Positions 14,740-26,733 of a DNA stretch of 64,000 nt are shown piece after piece. The DNA lies in assembly GCA_019914995.1 (NCBI GenBank), contig CM034143.1, forward strand, positions 1,862,501-1,926,500, in the 5' to 3' direction. This DNA comes from Acanthochlamys bracteata. Its lineage: Eukaryota > Streptophyta > Magnoliopsida > Pandanales > Velloziaceae. Position 1 is the first letter of the stretch. The number at the start of each line of letters is the position of its first letter. The notes under the pieces are model-generated. The model had not been told where the DNA came from and did no database searches. It was given only the letters and a program-made list of their open reading frames with translations. The position numbers and the translations under genes were made by a program.

Positions 14740-17700
14740 ATGGAGTGTTTACAGAGAATACTCCAACCAGCTGTGCACAGCCCATGCCGGTCTGCTTCTT
14801 CCTCTTTCAAACCTCGCCGCTCCCAATTACATACTTCAACAACAGCATTTCTGAATTCCAATTTTTTGAAGAGTTCTGCAACACGGAGATGGTTTTTCTC
14901 CTCCCCATCAACTGTTTACGGTTAGTTCTTCTTGTTCTTCTTTCAAATAAGTTTGAAGCGGTTAGGGTATGTTTGAATTATGTGTGAGTTTCTTTTTTCT
15001 GATTTATATTAGTACAGAAATTAACCACGGGTTTTTTTTTTGTTTCTGGTATCTTTTTAATGAGTTTGTTTGAATTGAGTAATTTGATGATTGCTTCTTG
15101 GAGTTTCGTTTACTGTTTTATTTATTATTTTGTTGATCCAACTGTGTGGGTTCCTTTCCAATGGTTGTTCATTTTGAGTTGAGTTGATATATTTATGTTA
15201 TCGGTGGTCTTCTTTCCTAATAAGATTTCAGTAAGAATTCATGGTGCAACGAGTTTCTTTGTTGCCCTGAAGATTCTTTTCAACTTGGAATTTGATTCTT
15301 CATATGTCGGAAATTTGTTTAATGTTTTCTTGAGATATCTTTCATTTTTCTTAGCTTTCTGTACAGTTGATTAATTTGTCTCGTATATGCAGTTGAGTTT
15401 CAATTGGTTAATAATGGAGTTTTCTTTTCAGCTATTTATGTGCTTAATTTTTGTGCCAGTCCAGTTTGCCACCACTGAACGTGAATCGAATTTGGAAATT
15501 GCTCCGGATACAGCAGAATGGGCGATGCAAGGTATAACTAGTTCGTGTGTTTGAGCTGTTAACCCTAGCTAGTTTAGGCCCTTTTTGGAGCTTTTAAAGG
15601 TTTAGATATTCACCCATATGTGCAATATGTATGTAAATAAAGGAAACAAGACTCAAGAATTAGGTGGACCACATTTTATATACCGTAGTGGATAATAATT
15701 GATAGCATTAGCAATTATCTGACTTATAAAATGCTCAGTTTGCAAGGCCACTGATTATAATTGGTACTATGTTGTTGTGGACTTATGAAAGAAGATGATG
15801 AATCATGACATAAAGAAGGGACTGAATATGTTTTTCTGACTGATAGCTCTCCAAAGTTGCCGTAATTGACAATGAACAGTTTTATATGCAGTGCCTAGGA
15901 TTTAACACGTTTGCAGGTGATGCGTTGGTTAACTCAAGCTCTAAGTTGGTAAAGTAAATAATTACTTAATTCTGATGATTATTGAACCATTATGATCTGA
16001 TGGAATGTGTGGCTTCAATAGAGCATAATTGAATACCTCCAATAGCTAAATGTGTCTAGGGATGAAGGCTTCGTCAATGCTTTTGTTGTTGGAATGATGA
16101 CGGCATTTTGTTTGGTCATTATTTCTGGGAATATTGTCAGTGAATCGAAGTTAATGCAATTATGTGTTAGAAGACAACTCTTGTTGACACTGAATTCTGT
16201 CTTTGCAGACAAACTAGAAGATAATTTATATTCATTTGTGCGGCCTGAGTTTCTTCTTCATGCATTTCTTACGACAAAGTATGCTCTTTAATGTACATGA
16301 AAAACTGGTAGAAGCCTAGAAATGCAATGCCATTTTGTTACTAGAAAGAAGATATGAATGCTTCTTTCACTTAAAGACCAAGAAGGTTTAGTTAAAATTT
16401 CTGGTAATGGATTTGGAATTCTTGCAGATTTTTACACCTTGAGAAAAGATGTTGAAACTACTGCTCAGCGTGTTCAAGAAATTAGGATGGCTGCTGGGCT
16501 GGAAAGGTTGGAAGCAGACTTAGCTAACTTGGAAAAGAAGGCTACTGATAGTTCTTTATGGGATGATCCTCCTAAGGCACAGCAAATTCTCCTTTCCCTT
16601 ACTGATGTTAAAGACAAAATTAAGCTGCTTACAGAATTCAAGTCTCAGGTTTGCAATAAAGTCATATTCTTCTGAACTTTTGTGTCACAACTTCTTTGTA
16701 TGACTTGTCAACTATCATGAAGATTTACATTCTATACAAGAATTATAAACTGATGGACTTATTATCTACCATAAAGATTTGCTTTTACAGATTTCTAATG
16801 TTGATTTAAGCTGTATATTCAGATCAGCTTTTACCTGGTATAGGTGACCCTGAAAGCTAAAAGAAGCTCAGATTGATGCCTTCAAAAATGAGTCTATTAT
16901 TGCAAGGAACATCCTCTTACACCTTATTATAAGTCTTTCCGTTATTCTACACTTAGTAGTAGGTGCATGCTTTCCCTAAAATAAGCATGGGTTTCCCTGC
17001 GTAACAACATTTTGCTTTGAAGTTTTAAGAATCACACTTGGATTTCAGAGAATGGCTTTTCTTTGGTTTGCATTGTTATGCATCTGTTTTCTATTTTTGT
17101 TTGGTGATACAGGTTGAGGAAGCTGAAACAATCGTCAAGCTGACTGAGGAGTTGGAAGCCATCGATAATGCACTCCTTGAGGAGGCTTCTAAAATAATTC
17201 GTGAATTGAGTAAAGCATTGGACAGATTTGAGCTCACGCAACTTCTTTCAGGTCCATATGACAAGGAAGGCGCTGTAATTACTATCACGGCTGGTGCTGG
17301 TGGCACTGATGCACAGGTATGAAATCGACATGTTTATTTTCAACCTCACATGCCATATTCTGGTGTAGATCCAGTATTTATGTTGCTATTCGAGTATGTT
17401 CCCTTAATCGGTAGACTTAGCATGAAAATGATCTAGAGAAACTATTAATAGCAACCACTCAATAGTCTTGACTTTTACCTCCTTTCTTTTTTTATTTTTA
17501 TTTGTTTTAATTTTATTTTTTTTATGGCTGTTGTGTGTTGATCCTTTGTTATGTTTGTATTTTGCTGTCATTCGGTTCAAATAATGAGATAGATGAAGCA
17601 GTTCTGGATTAAGTTCTAGCAAAACAAAAAGATAATGCATGGATTCTTAAGAACTTGAGATGTGCTTCTATAACTCTTTAATCTTCTTTTTCTTCTTTAT

Positions 17701-20319
17701 TTGGCGTGACTAGAGCATTCTGCTAAGCATGAAGGGAGAATGCAATGAATGAAGCTTTATTACATATTACGGGCAGAGACTTGTAGTTTAGTTTGAATGT
17801 TGGTGGAGACTGGAGATGTTCTGATTACAGTTCTGTAGTTGTGAACTGTCATGTTGATGGTGGAAAGGATCTAATAGAACGCCTTAAATTTTGTATTTTT
17901 CACTGCTTCACATTAAGGATCTAATAACAATATTGTGCTTCTAGTTAAATTGTATTGGCTGTATTGTGCTTCTATTATTCAAACTCTCCACCTGCGTTAT
18001 CAACAATGCCAACAATCTAATATTGAGTTGCTTATCATATCCCAAGTTTAAACTCCCGCTTCAACCGGACCTATGGTTTGAGAAGGCTAGTTCAAGTCCT
18101 TTCATTGAGGTCCTTTAGGTATCTTTATGATTGACCTGTTAAATCTGCTTATTTGACATCCAAGTTGATTTATATCACAAGTTGGAGTACTTAGTTGGAA
18201 TTAGTTCATTGGACATGTTATTGAGAACTTCAGTGTACTTATGGCAGTTGATGAAAAACTATCTTTTTGAAACTTGAAAGTGCTAATTAGTAATTATCTT
18301 AGTTGAAAACTATCCTGTGATTTCTCATCCGCATAGAAAATGCCTTGGCGAGGCTAATCCCATGGATCACAGTAATAGCTTTGTACTTCTCATATATTGG
18401 CAATAAGGTTATGAATATTCTTTTAGTTCAATGTTATCTGTTTAAACTGCTTTGCATTTCCTCCAGAGCAGGATTGGGCTGATATGTTGCTCAGGATGTA
18501 CGTAAGATGGGGGGAAAAGCAGCGTTACAAGACAAAGGTGGTTGAGAAATCCGTTGGAGAAGAGGCTGGGATTAAATCAGCTACAGTTGAAATCGAAGGT
18601 CGTTATGCATATGGTTACCTATCAGGAGAGAAAGGGACACATCGAATAGTTCGACAGTCTCCATTCAATGCCAAAGGTCTACGGCAGGTAAATGTGTGAA
18701 GGACTTCTTTCAGTTCCATGTTTAAACGTTAAAAGTAATAAGTATAAAACATGAAAATTTACTTAAGAGGTTTATGGAACAAAATTTTGAAAATATCTTT
18801 ATACTTTATACTTAAGACTTGCTGGAAAGTCTCATCTTCAAAGTCTCCATCTTTTAACTGTTTTAGCTCTTCTAAGAATTGTTTAAGGCTTGTTCTCATG
18901 CAACATTAGAACCCCTGTTTGGTTTTGCTTGTGCTCTTGGGAATGCAATTATCCATCAATGCTTTAGGGAAAATCAAGTATATCTTAATACAATTATAAA
19001 AGCAAGTGAATGAAGCAGCTGATGAAGGATTAGTGATGCAATCATTTACATAAGGGTTTGCTATTGTTACTTGTAAAGTTGCTTCTAATCTCATCTTTCT
19101 GCCGTTTATTCTAGACAAGCTTTGCTGGGGTAGAGGTGATGCCTCTTCTTCCCGAGGAGTCTCTTGACGTTGAGATACCTGAAGAAGATCTGGAGATAAC
19201 CTCCTCCAGAGCTGGTGGAAAAGGAGGTCAAAATGTGAATAAGGTGGAGACAGCTGTGCGGATTGTGCACATTCCAACTGGTGTTGCAGTTCGATGCACA
19301 GGTCTGCTTTTCATAATTTCAGTCTATTCAATGTTTTTATCCTATTTATTTCATACGTTAGATATAATAGACTGGAAGTGTAACAATGACAAAGTAATTC
19401 CAATTGGTTTAGTCAAGGTTGAGATTATTTGCTTTGGGCATCTATGATCGAATTTTTTCTGACTCTAGATAACAAGATAGATTGGCCATAAACTGCAACT
19501 TCCCTATTGATGAAAGTATACATGAAGCACAAGAACTTTGGCAGCAGTACATTAGTTTAACATAGATACCCTTCTGAAATACATTCTATATAATATGTTC
19601 ACGCGCGAGGCTAGCTTTAGTAATGATGTCTATATGCCTTTTGCCTTATTTTAAATCCAAAGAAGAGCAATTGATTGTTTTCGGTTTTTATGAAGCTGGA
19701 AGTAGAGTAGTCCCCATATACCGTCCTTCTACGAAATATTTGTAATGTGCTTTACTGATCATTTATTAAAAAATTATCTGTCAGGAAACTTTTCATCCAA
19801 AGTATTAAAATAATATCAGATCAAATATTAAGGAACGCCCAGGTAGATTGACCTATCATACATAGGTCGTAGAGTGCACAGCAAATGTTTTGTGGTCTTA
19901 GCTTCTGCTGCAATGGATCTTGTCACTAATTTACAGTTTTAGATTAAACTAATTTGAGATGTAGAACTATGGTCACGTTTTCTTTCCTGACATCTTTGCT
20001 TTTGAAACAAAATCCTCAAGAGGAGCGAAGTCAATTGGCTAACAAGATCAAGGCCCTAAGCCGTTTAAAAGCCAAGCTGCTTGTCATAGCAGAGGAGCAA
20101 CGCGCTTCTGAAATAAAGCAGATTCGTGGTGATGCAGTGAAGGCTGAATGGGGACAGCAGATACGGAACTATGTATTCCACCCGTATAAACTTGTGAAAG
20201 ATGTTCGAACGGGATATGAGACATCAGATATCACTTCTGTGATGGACGGAGAACTTGATACATTTATCAAATCCTTCTTAAAATTTAAGTATAGTGAATC
20301 AATGAACAGTGGAGGTTAG
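14740..20319 (+). CDS. HCF109: Organellar peptide chain release factor 2, PrfB1/HCF109-like (7 exons)
   Basis: Exons: 14740-14920, 15460-15531, 16428-16648, 17113-17316, 18472-18687, 19115-19301, 20021-20319; 459 residues, close to plastid PrfB1. The first 60 residues are rich in Ser, Arg and Thr with few acidic residues, like a chloroplast transit peptide. The helical N-terminal domain follows ([19 protein letters not shown]), then the codon-recognition domain with the RF2 tripeptide SPF at 289-291 (RQSPFNAKG), which reads UGA and UAA, and the peptidyl-tRNA hydrolysis motif GGQ at 335-337 ([14 protein letters not shown]). The C-terminus [20 protein letters not shown] is typical of RF2. The product should release finished proteins from plastid ribosomes at UGA/UAA. 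An intact GGQ argues against PrfB3, the RF2-like petB mRNA stabiliser that lost it. A mitochondrial RF2 is the alternative; length and transit peptide favour plastid. The second exon uses the upstream of two close AG acceptors (before 15460), because the other creates a stop. Confidence 0.9.
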
Positions 20320-20559
20320 GACTATTCTTTAACTGTTCATGCTAGCTGATCAGGTTTTTCTATGTATGTATTCCTTTAGTTCAAGAATTTTACTTGGCCC
20401 CATGAATGGTTTTTTTCTTTGCTTTTGGATCTACAAAAATGTTGGTGGCTTTTTATTTACACTAGCAGAATTTTTGTCAGGGATGAAACATAATGGTGGC
20501 TATAGAGTTGTTTTGTAAATGCATGTTTGGCATTGCTTCTCAATCTTTTCATTTCAATT

Positions 20560-20710
20560 TATTATTTTATATTTTTTAATAAAATTTTTATAATATTATA
20601 TACAATTAACTTAAAATTTTGTAAAGTATAGAAATATTTTATATCGTAAAATTTTATTATTAATTATTTTTTAAGTTAAAAGAATAAATAGTATTTTTTG
20701 AAAAAAAAAC
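20560..20710 (+). mobile_element. AT-rich MITE-like repeat, window-wide short family
   Basis: Shows the family pattern: TTTATTATTTTATATTTTTT, then TATAATATTATATACAATTA, AAATTTTGTAAAGTATAGAA and a long A/T run. It lies just past the RF2 gene 3' end. Termini are not defined. Confidence 0.45.
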
Positions 20711-21904
20711 TTTTTTTTAACATTGTAATGATTTAATTTTTTATTTTAAAAGCACTTTTAAATACATTATGATATTTTTTGTTTACATTGTAATGATCAG
20801 TCATGATTGGTATTAGTTAAACTTTTAGATGCATGATAAACAGTTACTGGACAAAGTCTTATCACACTAAACAAAGTCGTCTATATAGGGAAATAGGGAA
20901 TTCATATCATTAAAATTTGACGAAAATTATAAGTTGGATGCTAACCTATAACTAGAATGACCAAATTTTCATACATTCTCAGTGATGGGTTTTCCTCAGA
21001 AAAAGAGAAGAATTGTTGCTTCTTGTATGAAGTGCAGTAGTTGAAAAGTCACAACCTTAACGATCATTATCTTTTTTTTTTTTTTTTTTTTCAATTTCAT
21101 TACAAGAATATTGAAAAAGGGCCGAACCCGCTTCACATGGTTTTCAGTCCTCCCTGTTCCTTTTCTTTCTTACTTTATCTGCTAGATTGCAACCAACCGA
21201 AGGAATACTATAAGCAACAAGTACAACAACCAACAACACAGAGAACCTATCTAGAACTTAAAACACATTTAATTAAAGTTTAAATGTGTTTTCAACTTTT
21301 TATTTTATAAATGTTTTTTAAAGAATTTAAAAATATGCGTAAATTACACGTAATATAATCACTATATATAATTTAATTAAGATAAAAAGATGACAATTTC
21401 ATTTTCTAAATTATTTTACCAATTTCAAACAATCTCAAAATTATCTATTATTTCTATTGACACCAGTGTAATTTTTTGTTAAAAAATTAGTTTCTTTATA
21501 ACACCAAACGCCATAGAAAATGGATAGAGTGAAATTTTTGAGAGGGCCGACATCCCATGTAGCTCCCCATCTTCACACTTCCCTACCACTACAACTGTTA
21601 ATAATTATTACAAAAATCAATTAAGTAAAAATTAATAATTTAATCTTGCTTTTAAACCCCTCTGCTATTAATTTATCTAGCATACAGCATTTTAACTATC
21701 TTTATTCCAAAAAAACTATGATTAGTTTTCAGTTAATGCATAACTTTTTTGTAAGACAGAAAAATGCAACTAAAAAGGCTATCAAAAAAGTTGTAGAAAG
21801 AGAGGGACAAAGAAAGTAGAAGCAAAATATCTTAACTCTTAAAAAAAGGAAAAACAAAACTATTTATTCTAGTTTGTTATATATATAATGCATGCACTCT
21901 CTAT

Positions 21905-22665
21905 CATAGTTGTAAGAATCGGACCGGACATCGAACCGGAAAATTATCCGGATCACGGTTCTCGGGTTGAACGGTCGGGTCAACCCATCGAACCGTCGGG
22001 TCAATAATATTAAAGTATTTTTAATTAATAATAATAATTATAGTAAAAAATTTACTGCTAATAACACTACCAATAATAATAGCTATAGCAATTATAATAA
22101 AAAATTAGAGTATTTTTGTTATGTCATTACTATCAACAATAACAGCAATAATAATCACAGCAAAAATTGAAATATTGCCACCACCAACAATAATAATAAC
22201 AACTAAATTTTATAAATAGAAATTTTTAAATAAATTAGGAGATTGTAAAAAAATAAAACTATAAAATAGATAAATCATAAAAAAGATATAACTAACTTTT
22301 TTAGGTATACATATTTGAGTCTAAATATTTTACAATATAAAAAATTTAAAAATCACTAATAATTGATATTTACAAATAAGAAATAATCAATTATATTTTT
22401 GCATTATCACATCCAAATGCTAAATCCAAAATACATATCATTTTTCAACATAGGGCTATTAATAATTATTTTTGCATTAAATATATCATCAATTAAAAAA
22501 ATTTTAATTAATTTTTCAAAAATTTTTTCAATCCAGTTTAACCCGGATGGGCAAGTCGACTGGATTGAAGCGGATCAGAACGGATCAAACCGGATCGAAA
22601 CGAGTTGCTTGCATAAATGATATTTCTGCAAATCCGAACGAGTCGGTCCGAATCTAACAACTATG
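21905..22665. mobile_element. hAT-like non-autonomous DNA element with 8-bp target duplication
   Basis: The termini are inverted: left CATAGTTGTAAGAATCGG, right CCGAATCTAACAACTATG. They are flanked by CTCTCTAT (21897-21904) and CTTTCTAT (22666-22673), an 8-bp duplication with one mismatch, as expected for hAT insertion. Both subterminal zones are rich in CCGGA, GGGTCAACCC and GGATC-type motifs. The 761-bp interior is AT-rich with AAT/AAC repeats and no transposase. Relatives lie at 34691-36197 and, more decayed, at 58921-59455. Confidence 0.7.
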
Positions 22666-22711
22666 CTTTCTATATTCTATTACTTCTGGCGCACTTCATA
22701 TTAATTTGTGC

Positions 22712-23012
22712 TAGGAGAGCATACAAATCTAATATTTACTATTGAATACGAAGAATTATGAATAGAAAATATGTTCATAAATTTCAGCTCAATCGGACTG
22801 CGATTGGACACTCCATCTGCTATTTTAATTAAGATGAAAATAAATTATATATATTATCAATTTTAATTATTGATGTCATTTTGATCAAAAAATTGGATAA
22901 AGATTGAATAGATGTCCGATTGAACAAAAATTTTGCCACATATTTTTAATTTATAATTTTTTATATTCAACGGTAAACATTAGATTTGAATTTTTCTCTG
23001 TCCAAAAATAAC
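22712..23012. mobile_element. Fold-back (long inverted repeat) MITE-like element, copy 1
   Basis: The left arm contains AATCTAATATTTACTATTGA and the right arm TTCAACGGTAAACATTAGAT, which are approximate reverse complements; TCAATCGGACTGCGATTGGA and GATGTCCGATTGAACA sit further in. The whole could form a hairpin. Edges are approximate. Confidence 0.5.
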
Positions 23013-23351
23013 TAGGAGTGAAATGAGAATGTATGAAATATAGAAAGTGCATCCATTCTAACTCCATTGACGTGTTTACGTTGAAATAAATTCATTTTTA
23101 AAAATGAGTTTGACAAATAAAATTAAAAATTTAATAACAAATATGTTTATATTTATTTTGTACTTAAAATAAATTTTAGAATTAAATTTTTTTTTTTTGA
23201 AAGAAATAATTAATTTAAAATTTTTTATTTGTGTTGTGTTAAAAATAAATTTAAAAGAAGTGAATTTGATAGATTGATAAGCAAGTCTTATATATATATA
23301 TATATATATGCACTTCATGTGTTATATGCACTCTATTGATTTTTTCGATCT

Positions 23352-23662
23352 TATTTGGCAGGAAAGATTTTCAAAGATCTTTATCGTTGGATAAGTAGAA
23401 TTATGAGTTGTAAATATGGTTACAAGTTTTCACTTTAATCGGATTACGAATCGAAATCTATTCGGCAAATTGATGAAGATGGCTCAAATAGTAAAAGTTG
23501 ATAAAATATATTTTTTTAGTTTTTTAATTATTTTGATCAAGTGGTCGGATGAAGATCGATTCGTATCCGATTATACTGAAATTTGGTAAGCTTATTTCTA
23601 ACTCATATTTCTACATATTCAACGATAAATATCGAATTTAGAAATCTTTCCGATCAAATATG
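23352..23662. mobile_element. Fold-back MITE-like element, copy 2
   Basis: The left arm GGAAAGATTTTCAAAGATCT and ATCGTTGGATAAGTAGAATT mirrors the right arm TCTACATATTCAACGATAAA and GAATTTAGAAATCTTTCC. It resembles copy 1 at 22712-23012 in the ATTCAACG(G/A)TAAA motif and in the ATCGGATTACGAATCGA core. Confidence 0.5.
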
Positions 23663-25249
23663 AAAGAAATCGATAGAATGTATGTACCACATGAAGTGTT
23701 TATATTCTGTCCCTATATATATAATGTTTGAATTCGGTCACATCTCTATGAGCCAGACTCAAAACCAGAACCCTCAAATATTTTGGAAATGGATCCAATT
23801 CAAACATGAATACCATACTGAGCTTGCTTCACAATTTCAGGCCAAACTCGACCAGAATTTAATTATTATCAAGTGGGTCCGAGTCCAGATTTTCTACTGA
23901 ACAGATCCATTTGCAGCGATACAAGAAACATTAATTATTCGTACATTCCTGATCTTCTCTGCATACAGTTAAGCTATGACATATGTATATTATATGCATA
24001 TTGTTTGAGATTATTTATGAAATAAATTTTTTTTAAATAGAAAATATTTATTTATTTTGAAAAAATAATAATAATATATAATAAAAAGATCTCACTATAT
24101 AATTTTTTTAATAAATTTTAAATACTTATAAAATATATATTAAAAAATTAAAAAATAGAGTTTAAAAAACTTAATCCCAAACGCCTTCTATCATTATTGA
24201 TCATTCCGCCGACTCACCAATCGTAATCGTTCCGTTCAGAATGTGTATTAATTTAGTACATATTTTAAATACTCTAAAATTATAATTAAAGTTTATAATA
24301 ATTTAGATTTAAATAATTATATTTAAATGTATATATTTTAAAGTTATAATTTTTTATTTATTTAAAAAATAAAATTAAACTTTATTTCTAATTATTTTAA
24401 AAACTAATTGAATCACAAAATTAAATTTCACTTAACATTTATTTTAAAAAATTTATTTTTTATTTTTATTTTTTAATCGCTAAAACTTATTTATGTGTAT
24501 TTAAAATATATTTTTTATCAACAAAATTTGTAGAAACAAATTTATTGTAATTTATTCTTAATAAAATTATAAAAATAATTTTCAAATATAAATTTTTTAA
24601 AATTCAACTGATTTTATGCCCTCAGCGTTTCGCTACGTTGCTGCTATCCACAGTGAATAGATCGATGACAATTATGATATACAAAGGCAAAATATAATTC
24701 CGCTTTATTATCAATTAAGTGGTCTACATATTAAATGATAATAATTAACTTACTAACTTTATAATCACTAAACCAAACATTTTTAGGTTGGGTTTAAGAA
24801 GAAATTAATATTAAGTAGTTAATTAATGGAAAAGTCCAACTCTGTCTTTCTCTCTTTCTTTCTTCTAACCACCGGTTGCTTCATAGCTTTGCCTCTCTCT
24901 CTCTCTCTGCAACCTCTGCGCTTCCTTCTTCAAGTCCTTTTCAGTTTCGGTCCACTAGATAGAGACAGCAAGGTGTACGTTTGAAATTGATTATGAAATA
25001 AAATTTTTTTAAAAATAAAAAATATTTTAATTTTTTGAAAAATAAAATATTTTTTTATTTTTAAAAAAATAAAAATATGTAATAAATATATTTAATTATA
25101 AAGAATTTTTATATATTTTTTAAATTTTTAAATAAATTTTTTAAATACTTATATAATATATATTAAAAAATATAAAATATAGAATTGAAAAGTTTAATCG
25201 AAGAAAAACAAAAACAAAGGCAATCGAGAGCGACTAATTTTAGAAAATG

Positions 25250-26733
25250 TTTTCCGATTTAAGCACTTCATAATTAACTTTTCCAAATACTGGCCACTCA
25301 GTTCACGTTCGGTTAAAGCTTTTAGAGGAAAATATAATTTTTAAAATAAAGGTATATGTTTGTAAATAAATAAGGATCTCTATTACAAAAAAAACAAGAA
25401 TAACAGAGCGTTGCTGTACTAGTAGTGTCAGAAAAAAAAAAGAAGTGAAGAGAGAGAGAGAGCACATTCGGTTTGCGTGCGTATGTTGCTCTGTTATTTC
25501 AACTCTGCCACTCCAATCAGTTCTTTTAAATTATTTTTAGTTATATTTTCTCTTTTAAAAAGAGAAGAAAAAATTGCAGTTGGGTGATAAGATTAGAAAA
25601 ATGCAAGGTTCTCGCGGATCAATGAATTATATGAATTAATGATTTCGTGATTCTCGCGCGAATCGTATAACAAAACAAACTGCTGGCTCTTTGATTGATT
25701 TAATCTCCAGATTTATTTATCAACCTTCATTTGCTTTTGGGTTTTCTTCTGTGATCTCCGGCGGATGTCTTCAGGTGCGTTATATTTGTTAGTCTTTGGT
25801 TAAATGTCTTATCTTTTAACGAAATTCCTTTGTTGGATTTTGTTTGCGGAGTGTTTAGTTGTTTTATTTGAGTTTTAATTTGTTCCTGGATAAGTGGGTT
25901 TCTTTTGTTCTTTTTTTTTTGAAAGGTTTTGGGTAAATGACTTCTTTTTGGAGGTGGGTTTTCGTTGTTTTTATTTTTTTTTCTGGGGATTTCTTTGTTG
26001 TTTATTCGAGTTATAATTCATTCTTTTTTCTTCTTTTTGGGAATTTGGGTTCCTCATTAAACCGGTTTTACTGAAGTTTATATCAAGCATTTTAATTGTT
26101 CTTTTTTTTTAGGATTTTTTTGGTTGTTCAGTTTATTTATTTTTGATTCATTTTCTTCATTCTGAAGTGGACTCTCGTCTTGTTTTCTTGTTTTCGCAGG
26201 TCTTTTGATTTGTTTCTTCGTTTAAACACTTAGATGTCTATGTAGTCACAACCTTATAATATTCCACTTTTCAATCTATTTCTGAATTTTTTGCTTGTAG
26301 GCTTTGGTCCCCTTTGAGGAGAAATAGTCTTATCTAACTTGATGACTTTAATTTTTTCTTTTGTCATTTTAATTAAATCACAGTGCTGGCGAAGATGTGC
26401 TAATTTGTTTCGCGTAATTTGAAATTAGCAACAGTCTGTTTTGCATTGTTGTGATAGCATCAAAAGGTGTTACAGCTTGTCTCTTATAATTTGATGGTGT
26501 TAATCTCAGATATCATGGTCTTCACACTTTATTATGTTTACTTTTTATTGCGGAAATTAAATGTAACTGGATTTCTGACTGCATCATTATATGGTGGATG
26601 ACATCTAGAATGCGTTTGTTCTCACGCTATCTCATATTATCTAAATCACTATGTATGCCGTCTTGTTCTTTGTTTGTTGCTGTTTACATAATTACAATAT
26701 ATTTTGTTTGTAGTGTAGTAGAGGACAACCCAG
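25250..26733 (+). promoter_or_regulatory. Promoter, leader exon, leader intron and uORF of the DUF936 gene
   Basis: A GA-rich stretch at 25447-25462 and leader sequence run up to a donor after 25774 (CTTCAG/GTGCGT). The matching acceptor is TTTGTAG at 26711-26713, giving a T-rich 939-bp leader intron just 20 bp before the ATG. An ATG at 25601 opens a 12-codon upstream ORF (MQGSRGSMNYMN, stop 25637-25639) if transcription starts upstream of it. The splice sites are clear; the transcription start is not. Confidence 0.6.

Larger units (their letters stand above)
20320..25249. other. Repeat-filled intergenic spacer
   Basis: Contains the RF2 3' flank (20320-20550), copies of the AT-rich short repeat (20560-20710, 24000-24180, 24990-25200), a poly-T tract near 21071-21092, a hAT-like element (21905-22665) and two fold-back elements (22712-23012, 23352-23662). 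23680-23900 and 24200-24830 are AT-rich with no recognisable content. 24840-24960 is CT-rich and could be an upstream leader exon of the DUF936 gene. No protein gene is supported. Confidence 0.55.

Noticed and set aside
21967-22170. Asn-rich open frame
   Set aside because: It is made by AAT/AAC repeats inside the hAT-like element.
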